Below, one piece after another: positions 47,181 through 57,894 of a stretch of DNA of 64,000 nt. The notes under the pieces are model-generated. The model saw only the letters and a list, made by a program, of their open reading frames with translations. It was not told the DNA's origin and did not search any database. Source of the DNA: Astropecten irregularis (lineage: Eukaryota; Echinodermata; Asteroidea; Paxillosida; Astropectinidae); contig OZ020244.1 in the NCBI GenBank assembly GCA_963971285.1, positions 14,322,001 through 14,386,000 on the forward strand, in the 5' to 3' direction. How positions within the stretch are numbered: position 1 is the stretch's first letter; each line of letters begins with the position of its first letter. Both the position numbers and the translations under genes were made by a program.

Positions 47181-47186
47181 AATAAA
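47181..47186 (+). terminator. Likely polyadenylation signal of the BEN gene
   Basis: AATAAA 66 bases after the stop codon of the BEN-domain gene, followed by GT- and T-rich sequence. Confidence 0.6.
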
Positions 47187-47269
47187 TTTATCTATGAATT
47201 TTCCATTGTGGAATTTTTTTGTACTGCACTATTTTGGATTGTATGGTGATTTCTTTTTAATGTTGGTTA

Positions 47270-48045
47270 CACTGTGATCTCTGTATGGTTACACTATGGG
47301 GACACTGTGATCTCTGTATGGTCACACTATGGGGACACTGTGATTGCTGTATGGTCACACTGTGGGGACACTGTGATTGCTGTATGGTCACACTGTGGGG
47401 ACACTGATATCAGTATGGTCACACGTTGGGGACAATATGATCTCTGTATGGTCACACTGTGGGGACACTGATATCAGTATGGTCACACGTTGGGGACACT
47501 ATGAACTCTGTATGACCACACTATGGGGACACTGTGATCTCTGTATGACCACACTATGGGGACACTGTGATCTCAGTGTGGTCACACTGTGGGGACACTA
47601 TGATCTCTGTGTGGCCACACTGTGGGGACACTATGATCTCTGTATGACCACACTATGGGGACACTGTGATCTCTGTATGACCACACTATGGGGACACTGT
47701 GATCTCTGTATGACCACACTATGGGGACACTGTGATCTCAGTGTGGTCACAATGTGGGGACACTATGATCTCTGTGTGGCCACACTGTGGGGACACTATG
47801 ATCTCTGTATGACCACACTATGGGGACACTGTGATCTCAGTGTGGTCACACTGTGGGGACACTATGATCTCTGTGTGGCCACACTGTGGGGACACTATGA
47901 TCTCTGTATGACCACACTATGGGGACACTGTGATCTCAGTGTGGTCACACTGTGGGGACACTATGATCTCTGTGTGGCCACACTGTGGGGACACTATGAT
48001 CTCTGTATGGCCACACTATGGGGACACTGTGATCTCGAATTATTT
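47270..48045. repeat. 33-bp minisatellite, about 23 copies
   Basis: The unit resembles CTGTATGACCACACTATGGGGACACTGTGATCT. The later part follows a 99-bp three-unit period. As 33 is a multiple of three, one plus frame (47377-48117) stays open and encodes an 11-residue repeat containing TLWGH and DL. There is no supporting start context or splice evidence, and the array begins about 155 bp past the BEN gene stop. Confidence 0.9.
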
Positions 48046-48751
48046 ATCATTATTGAGATATTGAGGCCTATTATGCAGCTAACAAAAAATACAAATTCAG
48101 TTTTAAAATTGAATTGAGCCTATCACTCGGCTTTCTTAAGACACGTCATAGGCTGATAAGAGAAACACAACAGGCCTAAGATTTGGAGTAAAGAAACTTA
48201 TACCATGAAGCAGCTGTGGCAGTCAAATGGTGTAATTATCTTTACTCTTTTGTAATCTTCCCATAATATCCCATGATAGTGGAAAAAGTAAAGGGTGTAT
48301 AGTGTGTAGACCAGGCATGCCGGGAAAACGGTAGGCTAGCCGAAGCCGTTGGGCCTACTAATCTCATAACAATTACTTTTAAGAAAACTCCAATACAACT
48401 TCACCTGCCAAACTTGTCGTATATTACCTTCATCACAAGGTGTATCAATTTGGCATATTACTGGTACCTCGTATGGCCCTCCACAACATTCATCCTTGCT
48501 GAAAAAATTCCTTTGCACAAATTTTCACATTATGTATGAAGTGTTGTTTATTGGAATTATAAGCAGGTACTAAGAAAACAAGTGGACACAGGTGATTCGT
48601 CATCGTATTTTTTTAAAGGCGTATCGATATACAATCTTCAAGCAAGAGAAAAATATTCATACTTTCAATTTTGGGTAAAAGGAGACATTATTTTGTAGAT
48701 ACCGCAAAAGGTATAATTTTAGGGACCGCAATGATACTTCTCGCCAAACCA

Positions 48752-49097
48752 CATAATGAATTTTGAGCCACATTTTACGAAAAGATTAAAATGAAAGCAT
48801 TGTTGTCTAACCATGGAATATTTTCAGAATTAAAATAAAAAATAAAAATGCAACAAGAATCATAAACATTGGTTCGATAAAAGTAGAGTTATGATGATTT
48901 GAATTTTTAAGCGAAACTCATAGTTCTTTGCAGTTCATTCACCCTGCCTCGGTCTTCTTCAGTTAAGCCACATAATAATCAGTGTCACACACTGAGCAAA
49001 GCCACATAATGAACGGAAGATGTTGCAAAATCCACACATTAACCAAAATAATGGTTATTATGTGGCTCTCCCTACATGGTGCACAGCCACATAATGA
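48752..49097 (-). repeat. Right subterminal motif cluster of the giant element
   Basis: CCACATAATGA or close variants occur at about 48757, 48967, 49003, 49029 and 49086 in minus orientation relative to the left cluster. GAGCCACATTTTACG lies at about 48771, and one plus copy (ATTATGTGGCTC) is at 49055. The last copy lies about 40 bp from the junction, comparable with about 20 bp at the left end. Confidence 0.6.
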
Positions 49098-49135
49098 ATT
49101 AGTTTGTACACGTATATATTGGCGCGGAAAACCCC

Positions 49136-49524
49136 TTTCATGATGATGATGGGCAGAGAGACATTTCTCCCAATTGATCTCACAATGGAAAATGTTCCAA
49201 TGGAACAAAAACATGAAATCGAGTATACAGAAGAACTCCGGTATCGTATGCAAAGTGCCCATGAGCGAGCGGACTCATGTCCCTCCATGTGAGCATAATT
49301 TTGGTAGTGGAACTGAGTCTAGTCAGGAGGATGTTTCCGAACAAGTAGATGAAGGATACCCCATATCGAATGGTGAAGGAACTGAAATTCCTCCCGAGAC
49401 AAGTGGGTACAGTGTAGCAAACGGCAAAGTAAATAACCCAAATGGATTAACCCTTCGGGATGCGGTTTTGCCAAACCAGCGGTACCCAAAGAGAAATCAT
49501 AAGATGCCGCATAGGTATCGATAA
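49136..49524 (+). pseudogene. gypsy integrase C-terminal remainder
   Basis: Resumes exactly after the insertion with GRETFLPIDL, the block that follows the STGETP end at 22834 in gypsy integrases. After MQSAHERA the frame shifts, and the 49174-49524 frame carries a Glu/Ser-rich stretch ending NQRYPKRNHKMPHRYR, a usual integrase tail. The middle of the C-terminal domain appears to be missing by internal deletion. Confidence 0.85.
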
Positions 49525-49594
49525 CTCATTGATGAAAAATTCAGTGAATAAAATATGTATGTACTTTTCGTGTTTTCTTAAATTCCTGTTCAGA

Positions 49595-50535
49595 ATGGCT
49601 ATGGCCCGACAGGCACCGGAGGACCTTGACCTGGCCCGACTGTGGAAGTGTCACAGGTGCCCCAAGACCTTCATGCAGCGGCGAAGCCTCAACAGGCATG
49701 CCCAGGATAATCATGGATTCCCCCTGCTAGCGGCCTGTCAACGTTGGTCATTTAAGAGCAAACGACGTGAAAATCTCCGCCGACACTATCGCAGGGTCCA
49801 TTCTTCTTTCTTGCGTGACCTGGGAGACACTCCGATGGCGGGAGAGTCAGCAACAGACCAACCAGACCAGCGGTCACAATGGAGTTACTGGGGTTTTGAT
49901 CAGCCCAGCATGTTCTCCTGGGAACAGGACGGAAACTCGCATCCGGAGCTGGCCACCCCGCAGCCAACATTGGCCGCATCTTCGGATATCAGATCGGTGA
50001 TGTGATGAAATCTACCAGCACGGCGACATCGGTGCCAACATCGGGCAGTCTCATTGACATGAACTTCCCCACGTTGGACGAGGTATTCAGCCTTTCCCCC
50101 ACGGCCTCCATGAGGATGTTCATGGCTGACGATGATGTCCTGACTGAGCCCCCACAACTGGAGATAGCAACGGTCCCGTCCCCAGAAGCGAAGACGCCAG
50201 CTGCTACAGCAACGGCCCCGCCCCCGGTTGCACCAACACCAGCTCCTCCAACTCCTTCTGCGCCCCCCTTTCATCGCGGCAGCAAACCACTGGCTGTTCT
50301 TCAGGCCCAGGAGCCGTCTGAGTTCAGCGAGGACAGCAGCGACGAAGAAGAAGCCGACGCAGCAACGGGCTCCGTTCAGGTACCAGCGAGGGTGGCGACT
50401 AAGGTGCGGAAGACTTTTCTGGAGACGGCACTCGAGGGCAAGGTCACCAAGGTCACCGAGACAGTCAACAAATACTATCGGACTGGAACTCTTAAGCATA
50501 TCCGTCGCGTTCGTGTGTATGAAATTAGGGAATAA
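49595..50535 (+). CDS. Extra 3' ORF of the gypsy element, C2H2 zinc-finger protein
   Basis: Located where an envelope gene would be, but with no signal peptide or membrane segment. From ATG 49595 the first frame (to 50005) contains a C2H2 finger at residues 19-40 (CHRCPKTF...HAQDNH) and a second degenerate one that lacks its first Cys (CQRWSFKSKRR...HYRRVH). It ends in TGA overlapping an ATG (TGATG at 50003-50007). The next frame (50005-50535) encodes an acidic, Pro/Ala-rich protein ending in a basic NKYYRTGTLKHIRRVRVYEIRE-like tail. A pyrimidine-rich tract and CAG just before 49595 could be a splice acceptor for a subgenomic RNA. It may be one protein broken by an indel or two coupled frames. 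Function unknown; DNA or RNA binding is plausible. Confidence 0.65.
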
Positions 50536-50840
50536 TTAGGCCAGTCTGTTTGAAACCATGCATCCATATCTACATCCCAGTGACCGTTTCGATTTTTGCC
50601 AATTGTCAATGTTTTTCTTATTCAGGTTTTCTGCATTTATTATTGAAATTAACAACTTTGTATTTAGTGGTTATCTGATTATTATTATTAAGGATTATCA
50701 AAAGTTTGGAATATATTGAAAGGAAGCTGCATTGCTATCTTGTTGTTTCAGATTTTTTCAATATTTGTATGTAAACTAATTTTCCAAATTTGTTTTAAGG
50801 CCTTTTCGGACAGGGACTGTTCGGGCCTTGAATGGGGCTG
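50536..50840 (+). other. gypsy 3' untranslated segment
   Basis: Non-coding between the extra ORF and the 3' LTR. AATGGGGCTG immediately precedes the LTR and is the best candidate for a short polypurine tract, though it is not purely purine. Confidence 0.5.
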
Positions 50841-51669
50841 TGTAGCGAAAATTGGTTTACTCATATGTATTTTGTTTTCTCACGTTCGTCTCCTAAGTTG
50901 TGCTAATGCATAATGCGCAAGCGCATGCTTTGCTGTCGCAGGCACGGAGCACTATTGGGCGCTATTATTGTTTGTTATCGTGGGAAGTTGAGTTTCGCCT
51001 ACGCTTAATGCACAGTTGGGCGCTTTTAGGCGCGCGCACTTTTGGGCGATATTTATCCTATCATTGGGCGCTTTGCTCAAAGCCTCTGCGTTCACGGCGC
51101 ACACTTTTCACTTCTTTGTAGCCCAAATCGCCGCGGGAAGTTCAAGTTCAATAAGTTTGTTGCTAGGAACGGGGCTTGCCAAATTGCTGTCGTGGGATTC
51201 GGACGTATAATTAATTATTCATTGCTGCTACATTTGTTGATCACTTTTAGTCTAATTCGCCTTTATATTCCGAATTGATCAGCTAGGAGGATTTGTGGGT
51301 GAGTGATTTATCTTTATTTCATATCAACTGAACTAGATTGCTATTTGCGGGTATTTAGAGGGATAAATTGGGGGTTATTTGTGGTCATTAATTGGACACC
51401 TTCAACCGGAGGTCCGATCAGTTAATTGCACCTCCATATTGAGAGTGCTAATTTTTCAAGGTGTCAAGTCTGATTTAATTTGTTGCCTTTATAACTGTGT
51501 TCATTATTAGTTGTTCCCTTGATTCAGGGTTGGCATTTAATAATTAAATTTAATATAATATATATATTTTCCCTTAAACGAATTGTCCCCGCAGGTTATG
51601 CTTAGCCGCTCGAGTGTAACCTGTTTATTTAGAAAAGATTTCTTTCTACTAGACCTCTCGGCCGTTACA
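50841..51669 (+). repeat. 3' LTR of the gypsy element
   Basis: 829 bp, starting TGTAGCG and ending GTTACA, homologous to 16983-17877. It is followed by GTAT, which also precedes the 5' LTR, forming the target-site duplication. Confidence 0.93.
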
Positions 51670-51673
51670 GTAT

Positions 51674-53762
51674 TTTACTGTATTCATTTACAGTAGTGTA
51701 TTGTATTTTTGTTTTACAGTATCTTACTGTAAATTATCATGGGATAGTATGCAAATAATAAATTGTGGTATTATACTGTAAAACGTGCTACAGTATCGTA
51801 CTGTAAACTGTCGACCAATAGAAATGCTGCAAAATACTGACGTGGCATGACACGCCCACAATTTTCGCGCTAAAATACAGGGACACGTAAAAACGTACGC
51901 CATCGTGTTTGCGGATTGAGCTGTTGTCTGTGTTGGTAGCAGTGATGACCTGGTATTTTGTATTGATACATCGGGTAGGTACGTGAGTTTTATTGTATTT
52001 TTCTTGATCTTGTGCGTATAATCATAACGTGGTAATTTATTGACTACTGGCTGACTGATGCTCTGTAGCCTTTAGGCAAAACATATCATCGTAAGTTGAT
52101 TTGTTGTTCTAATTTAAGTTAAATCAGGCCTTGCTTCATAGGGAGCATACATGTACATGTAGGCCTACACTGTACACATGTGGGCCCTATGCAGTTTAGG
52201 CATTTGCATAACTAGACTATGGGGTTGAGGGCAGGATTTGTAACCTATGCGTTGTCTACACGGCCTTTGTGCAATGCCGTATGACTAGTCGCGAATGAGG
52301 CCTTGTACAAGGCACTAGTTAGTTGTACATTGTGTGAGGATCAGGTAAACTTAAATGATTATTGGCGAAGTGCGTGACAGCGCCCTCAAGCGGTGACTTG
52401 CCGTTCCCCGAATGTGCTCGCTCCCATGCCGCTGGCCTAGCCTGTGCACCGCTCGCTGATATCAGGTAAATATCCTCGTTGTTTTTTTAATTATGTTTAA
52501 TCAATTGTATAATCTCAGTAGTTCGGGGCCTCTTTTATTGAATGATGTTATCGGGAAATAGTCGGGTCTGGGATTTAGGGGAATAAAATGGGTTTTTCGT
52601 TCAACTTTCTGTCAGTTACAAAATATAATGAAGGCCCTCTCGTGGTGAACTTGGGAAAGGGAATGTACGTGTATTACAATTTGACCTGGGCACCGTAGTA
52701 GAATTAACACAGTTTTATAAGTCCCTCTTTTCGGTAAAATAATGGTCTTTTGTGTAAAAGTAATGCCCATGTTAAGTGTTGATTTTAATTTATTGGAATA
52801 ATAGGAACAGACAATGGGAATTTCAGATGAATTGGGTTTAATCTCTTAAATTATTTTTGGTTTAGAGAGCAATCCCTTGCAACAGTGGATGGTTGATTCA
52901 CAGTCTCTTGTCTTTACTGTAGAGTGTGATTTATGGCTGTATAATGACAGATTGATTAAATTGTCCTTGTCATCACTGCTAGTTTGGAAATTTTGAGCAA
53001 ATGTAATTCTTAAGAATATAAGTTGGGAATTGTACTGTTAAACCTCGACTGCTTCTTATGGTAATTATAACTGGGATATTAGAACAATAGGGCCTCATTC
53101 ACACGTAAATTCGATTATGCTAATTGTATTTCTTTATTTTCTTCTTTTGTCTTTGTTAATTGTTGGATTCCCCGAATGTGCTCGCTCCCATGCCGCTGGC
53201 CTGTGCACCGCTCGCTGATATCAGAATTAAAACCAATTTGGTGGAGAGAATCCTCTGGTGTGCCGTGTGGGTCACTATTGTGTTGAGTCACGCCCTGCCC
53301 GGCCCCGCCCTTACAATTGTATTAGTGGTGAATAATTTCTACTGGCCGCGTAGGCCTAACAGTAACATTTCCTAACATACATAGGGGCCTACATTAGACC
53401 CAGTAACTGGGGCGCTGAACTCCCTTTTTTGACTTTTGGGGTTGACGGTCGGTCTAGCGCCCCAGTGAATAATATTGGTTCGGGCCGGGTTTTGCAGAGT
53501 GCCCGAGCCCAGACTGATAGTCTTGGAACAAGACGTCGGGCATGTCTTTCTTACAGTGCATTCTACGCAGTCATAATCCTGCATTCTATAAAGCGTATTG
53601 AGGACTGTCAAAAGCCAGTGAGCTTATGTAGGCATACGTTTTACGTTAGGCTGCCAAAAAGGATTCAGAACGGACTCGCCAGGGGTTCACTAGTAGTAGC
53701 TAGTGTCGCCATGTTTGTCTCATCTTTTGTACTAAAATTATTACCGAAGCTGATCAACCCAC
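51674..53762. other. Non-coding region with short repeats
   Basis: 51670-51810 contains several ACAGTAT/ATACTGT-type palindromes that continue the repeat interrupted by the gypsy element (its other side is 16950-16982). 52404-52465 and 53168-53224 are direct copies of a 57-62 bp GC-rich sequence beginning TTCCCCGAATGTG. A TACATGTACATGTAGG patch is at 52150. No coding region was recognised. Confidence 0.5.
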
Positions 53763-53779
53763 CCGCGTACGTCAATCAA

Positions 53780-53940
53780 CTCGTACGCTGTTTGGTCAAC
53801 TCGTACGCCGACCAACTCGTCGGGTCAACTCGTACGCCGACCAACTCATCGGGTCAACTCGTACGCCGACCAACTCTTAGAGATAAGGCGTACGATTTGG
53901 TCGCGTCGGCGCCATACGAGTTGGTCAGCGTACGAGTTGA
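53780..53940. repeat. 29-bp tandem repeat with inverted copies
   Basis: GGTCAACTCGTACGCCGACC recurs at 53794, 53823 and 53852 (29-bp spacing). The inverted form (GAGTTGGTCAGCGTACGAGTTGACC) follows at about 53918-53942. Confidence 0.85.
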
Positions 53941-54525
53941 CCAGCATTCAATAATATTACGATCAATCGAACGTGTAGTTCGTCGAACTACAACAGTAAT
54001 CGACGAAAGCTGGGTCGACAGTATCGATCAGGGGCGGATATTGCTGAGTTGATTGAAAATTAAAAAAAAAAAAACTGAGTAGAAATCCGTGTGGGCTTGA
54101 AAAACTTATCAAGGGACTAGCTTTTGTCTTGTAATATATGAATATACCCAAGTCAACTCGTACCCCTATGCAATTGTGAATAAAATCCCGTTCGTGTAGA
54201 CCGTGACATTTTAGTTATCGTATTTTAATGTCTCTTTTAATAAAAAAAAATCACATTAACTTCAAAATTATTATTTATCCGCCTCCAAAAAATTCCTATT
54301 TCAAAATCAATTGAACAACAACCCACCCCTCACCGTCCGTATCAAAATTAACAAACTATTAAAACACAGCAAAATTAAAACAAACAGACAGTAAGCCTAG
54401 TTCAAGAGTTGTAGTTTTATATGTTCATCTTAATTCAACCTTTACATAGATGTCAATTTAATACAAGTACGTAGTATGACAGCTTCGAAGTCTGTTGGCG
54501 GCAGCCGCATGCCGCGTGCAATAAT

Positions 54526-54700
54526 GGGGTACGACTTGACTCGGGTACGACTTAACTTGGGTACGACTTAACTTGGGTACGAGTTAACTTGGGTACGAGT
54601 TAACTTGGGTACGAAATGACTTGGGTACGAGTTGACTTGGGTGTCATTTTTGGGGTACGAGTTGACTTGGGTACGAATTAACTTGGGTACGACTTGACCC
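54526..54700. repeat. 16-bp tandem repeat, GGGTACGACTTAACTT type
   Basis: About ten copies with variation (GACTTGACT, GAGTTAACT, GAATTAACT). Shares TACGAGTTGAC with the repeat at 53780-53940, so the two may be ends of one degenerate inverted-repeat element of about 0.9 kb. Confidence 0.85.
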
Positions 54701-55856
54701 ATTTCGGAATATGGGCATGACCTCCCTTATTTCCTTTGTAATTGTAAGTTACAACTTGAAAACAGGCAGAAGACGGTCGACATTTTTCTTTTATTGTATA
54801 AAACCTGGTCATTACAATTAAATCACCGGTATGAAAAAAATGGTAAAAAAAAAAATGGTTTAAAAAGCCACAAGAAAATTAACGATTGTTTAAGGGGTGC
54901 ATATTTTGTCTTTTCTCCATTTTATCATAAATACCCCCCTCGATAGGTGTCATGATCATGGCCTAGTACGAGCGTGACTACAGTAATAATTTCTATTTCT
55001 ACCTCCATATGGTTTAAGGGGTGCACATTTGGTCTTTTTGGCTCGAATTTCAACAAGGCCTTATCATTGTACTAGTAAGTCTAGTATTTTAGTAGTGGCA
55101 CGATTTGTAGGCCAAACACTGCGAACAGTGGCTCTGGCCGTAGGCTTGCAGTGGGGCGTGGAGTTTTCCCCGGACGTCTTGTTGCAAGACTATCAGTTCT
55201 GGGCTCGGGCACTCGGCAAAACCCGGCCCGAACAGGGTCAAAAGTTTCGGATGCTTTTCAGAATCGGATGAAATGAAAACTCGGATGAAATTACGTAAAC
55301 CTAACACACACTCTACGGCTGTTTTATGCCTACGGCTGTTTTGTGGGCATTCGGAAGTTGAAAATGCATTTGAATCGAAAAACATGTTAGGTTTTTGGAA
55401 TTGCATCCGATTCGGAAACATGTTCGATGTTTGAAAAATGATCGGATTCGCAAAAAAATCCGAAACTTGAATATGTTCGGTCGTTAAATTTGATTAGGTT
55501 TTTGAAAATACATCCGAGTCTTAAAAAATATGTTCGATTTTTCAAAACATTAGTTTTCAAAACATGTTAGCTTCTCTAAAATTCATCCGATTCCAAGTAA
55601 TGTGTTCCAATCTTTTTGACCCGATTTCTGCTTCGTACACCGGTCCCTACATAGCGAACACGCGGTCTTGTACGCACGAAATAGACTGATATGCCTTCAC
55701 TGGTTCGCGCGCGGATCCCTGCCTAAATGTATTCACTGCCGTGAGGCTGTAACCAGCGTTCCGTTCGTGACACACGTGCATGGTGCATTTGAGATCAGCG
55801 GTGTTTGGTGGACTTGATCGAATAATTTTGAACAACTGGCCGCAGAGGAATTCTTT
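54701..55856. other. Non-coding spacer
   Basis: Contains several TCGGATG/TCCGA-rich phrases (55250-55620) that look like degenerate short repeats. No gene was recognised. Confidence 0.4.
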
Positions 55857-56446
55857 TCGACATTTATTTATTTATTTATTTCTGATATTTATCCAGGGTA
55901 CTTATTCACCAAAGGGTGGTCTTCCATAAGGCCCTGACATAGTTTTAAAATAAAATCAGATTACATACAGACATTTACAAGAAAACCAATAAAAATAACA
56001 ATTAAACCAATTAAAAGGAGAAATAGTAAAAGACAAAACAGTCACGTAAAATAAAAAGTGCAAACAGGAGAAATTATAGGTAAAACACGTTACGCAATCA
56101 GCACTACACAAAAATTAATAAATGTATTAAGATAATTATAAAACAGGGAAAAACTACGGTAAAAGCAAAACAGTGATAAAAAGCTGCAGTAAAAACATTG
56201 CATCATACAAATAAAACAACATAATAGACATTAACAAGAAAGTAATACAAATTTCAATTACATGTAAACCAATTAATTAAAAGGAGAAGTATTAAAAAAC
56301 AAAACACTCTCTAAAAGTTATAACGTGCAACCAAAAGCATCTGGAAGTAACATACAATTAAACCATCATAAAAGTTAATATAAAGAAATAATTACTTACA
56401 GAGAAAAACTATGCTTAAATCAAAACATTGATATAAGACAGCAATA

Positions 56447-57894
56447 TTACATAAAATATTCTTTAAGAGAAAATTTAAAACTAGCTAAAGACGATTCATT
56501 TCTTAAAGACTGATCAAGACTATTCCAGACATTGATCCCAGTAATAATCGGGCTTTTTCTAAATTTTTCCGTCCTAATCTTTGGCACAGCAAGTGATTTC
56601 AAGGCATGTCTGGTATTGTAATTATGCATTTGATTAATATGTATTAAGCCATCTGATAAGTAAGCTGGTGCTAAGTTGTTTAAGCATTTAAACATCAACA
56701 TGGCTCGGTGATACATAAAACGCTTTTTTAAGGGCATCCATTTCAACTCACGAAGAAGCTCAACAGTCGGGGTGCTATAGTTCTTGTTAAGTATTATTCT
56801 ACCAGCCCGCTTTTGGAGTTTTTCAAGTTTGATGGTTTGCATATGAAATCTATCAGACCAAACTTGGCAACAATAATCGTAATGCGGTTGAACAAAGTTG
56901 AGTTGTAGAGCATAGTCAAGCATTCTGTGGGTACAAAAGGTTTGACCCTTCGAAGCATGCCAAGCTTAGCCTGTACTGTTTTAGTAACTTTCTCTACTTG
57001 GTCGTTCCAATGTAACTCTTCGTCTATTAAAACACCAAGACACTTGGTCACTCTAACACGTTTTAGAAGATTACCACTAGCAACTATATTCACACTCTCA
57101 ATACGGTTTAGTTTACCACGCGACCCAATTACCATAACAGTAGTTTTGTCAAGATTGATGACAAGGCGATTTGCACTGATCCAATTCATAACCTGATTTA
57201 CACCATTAGTCAGTTTTTCTTCTATTTCATTTACATCTGTTCCACTCACAGTAAATGTAGTTTCATCAGCATACATTTCGATGGATCCAATGCTCACTGA
57301 ATTAGGCAAACTGTTTACATAAATTGAAAACAGCAAGGGTCCCAAAATCGAGCCTCGGGGAACTCCAGTCTTCACAGCTTTGGCCTGTGAGATAGCACCC
57401 TTATAGTTGACGCTTTGCGTGCGGTCAGCCAGATAGGACAGAAACCAGTTTAACGATGATTTAGAACATCCTAGCTCGCGTAATTTGGTGAGCAACAGAT
57501 CATGGTTGACTGTGTCAAAAGCCTTTCTCAGATCAATAAAAGCAACACCTGTTAATTTACCTTCATCAATATTACTAGACCAAACATTAACAAGCTTCAT
57601 AAGAGCGGTAGTGGTAGAGTGCATTGGCCTAAAGCCAGGTTGATTAGCATGTAAAAGATTATGGTCGGAAATGAATTGAAATAGTTGATTGTGAACAGCC
57701 CTTTCTAGAATTTTACTTAAAACCGGTAACACCGAGATAGGCCTGTAATTTTTCAAGCACGATGTGTCACCTGATTTGTGAAGTGGCAAAACTTTAGCAC
57801 TCTTCCATAAATGAGGAACACACCCCTTTTTAAGAGACAAGTTAATAATCCTTGTTAAAGATTTAGCAACACAGGGACAAGCACCGGGAGACAA
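56447..57894 (-). pseudogene. LINE reverse transcriptase and C-terminal domain
   Basis: Shows LPLHKSGD, NYRPISVLPVLSKILE, GFRPMHSTTTAL, FIDLRKAFDTVNH (first Asp), TGVPRGSILGPLLF and MYADETTF. The last is the active-site block, where YADD has become YADE, so the third catalytic Asp is replaced. Downstream are WISANRLVINLDKT and LGVLIDEELHW. A frameshift near 56920 leads to a C-terminal part with YDYCCQVWSDR, LQKRAGRIIL and MYHRAMLMFKCLN, ending LKEYFM at 56447. Both the substitution and the frameshifts disable it. Confidence 0.9.

Larger units (their letters stand above)
22828..49135. mobile_element. Giant tyrosine-recombinase transposon (proposed), about 26.3 kb
   Basis: The insertion splits the gypsy integrase. 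AAACCCC is present at both junctions (22828-22834 and 49129-49135), while the intact integrase would have it once. Both end regions carry a repeated ATTATGTGGCTC motif in mainly opposite orientation. Two multi-exon plus-strand genes are inside: a tyrosine recombinase (29221-39048) and a BEN-domain protein (43146-47115). The remaining DNA is non-coding and contains many MITE-like foldbacks. No reverse transcriptase, DDE transposase, DNA polymerase B or capsid gene was seen, which argues against DIRS, Harbinger or Polinton. Crypton is the nearest named YR class but is much smaller. That the recombinase moved this DNA is inference from its position and the short junction repeat. Confidence 0.8.
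16983..51669 (+). mobile_element. Ty3/gypsy LTR retrotransposon containing a 26-kb insertion
   Basis: Two LTRs of the same sequence family bound the element, and GTAT occurs immediately outside both (16979-16982 and 51670-51673), so they belong to one integration event. Between them, in order: a primer-binding site matching tRNA-Leu, gag with zinc knuckle, protease, reverse transcriptase, RNase H, integrase, a foreign insertion (22835-49128), the rest of integrase, and an extra 3' ORF with a C2H2 finger. Stops and frameshifts in gag, RT and RNase H show the copy is dead. Without the insertion it is about 8.4 kb. Confidence 0.93.

Noticed and set aside
47377-48117. 246-codon plus-strand frame of TLWGH repeats as a real gene
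   Set aside because: It coincides with a 33-bp minisatellite, has no recognised domain outside the repeat and no gene context; kept only as a low-probability note.
22835-49128. Polinton/Maverick or herpesvirus-like giant element
   Set aside because: No DNA polymerase B, retroviral-type integrase, packaging ATPase, protease or capsid gene seen; the recombinase is of the tyrosine type.
22835-49128. Ordinary host chromosomal segment with two host genes
   Set aside because: It interrupts a single retrotransposon whose integrase motifs and LTR target duplication match across it, so it arrived as an insertion.
53429-54052. 207-codon plus-strand frame
   Set aside because: Much of it is the translated 29-bp repeat; no recognisable domain.
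53780-54700. CRISPR-like array
   Set aside because: No unique spacers between repeats, and the genome is eukaryotic; these are simple tandem repeats.
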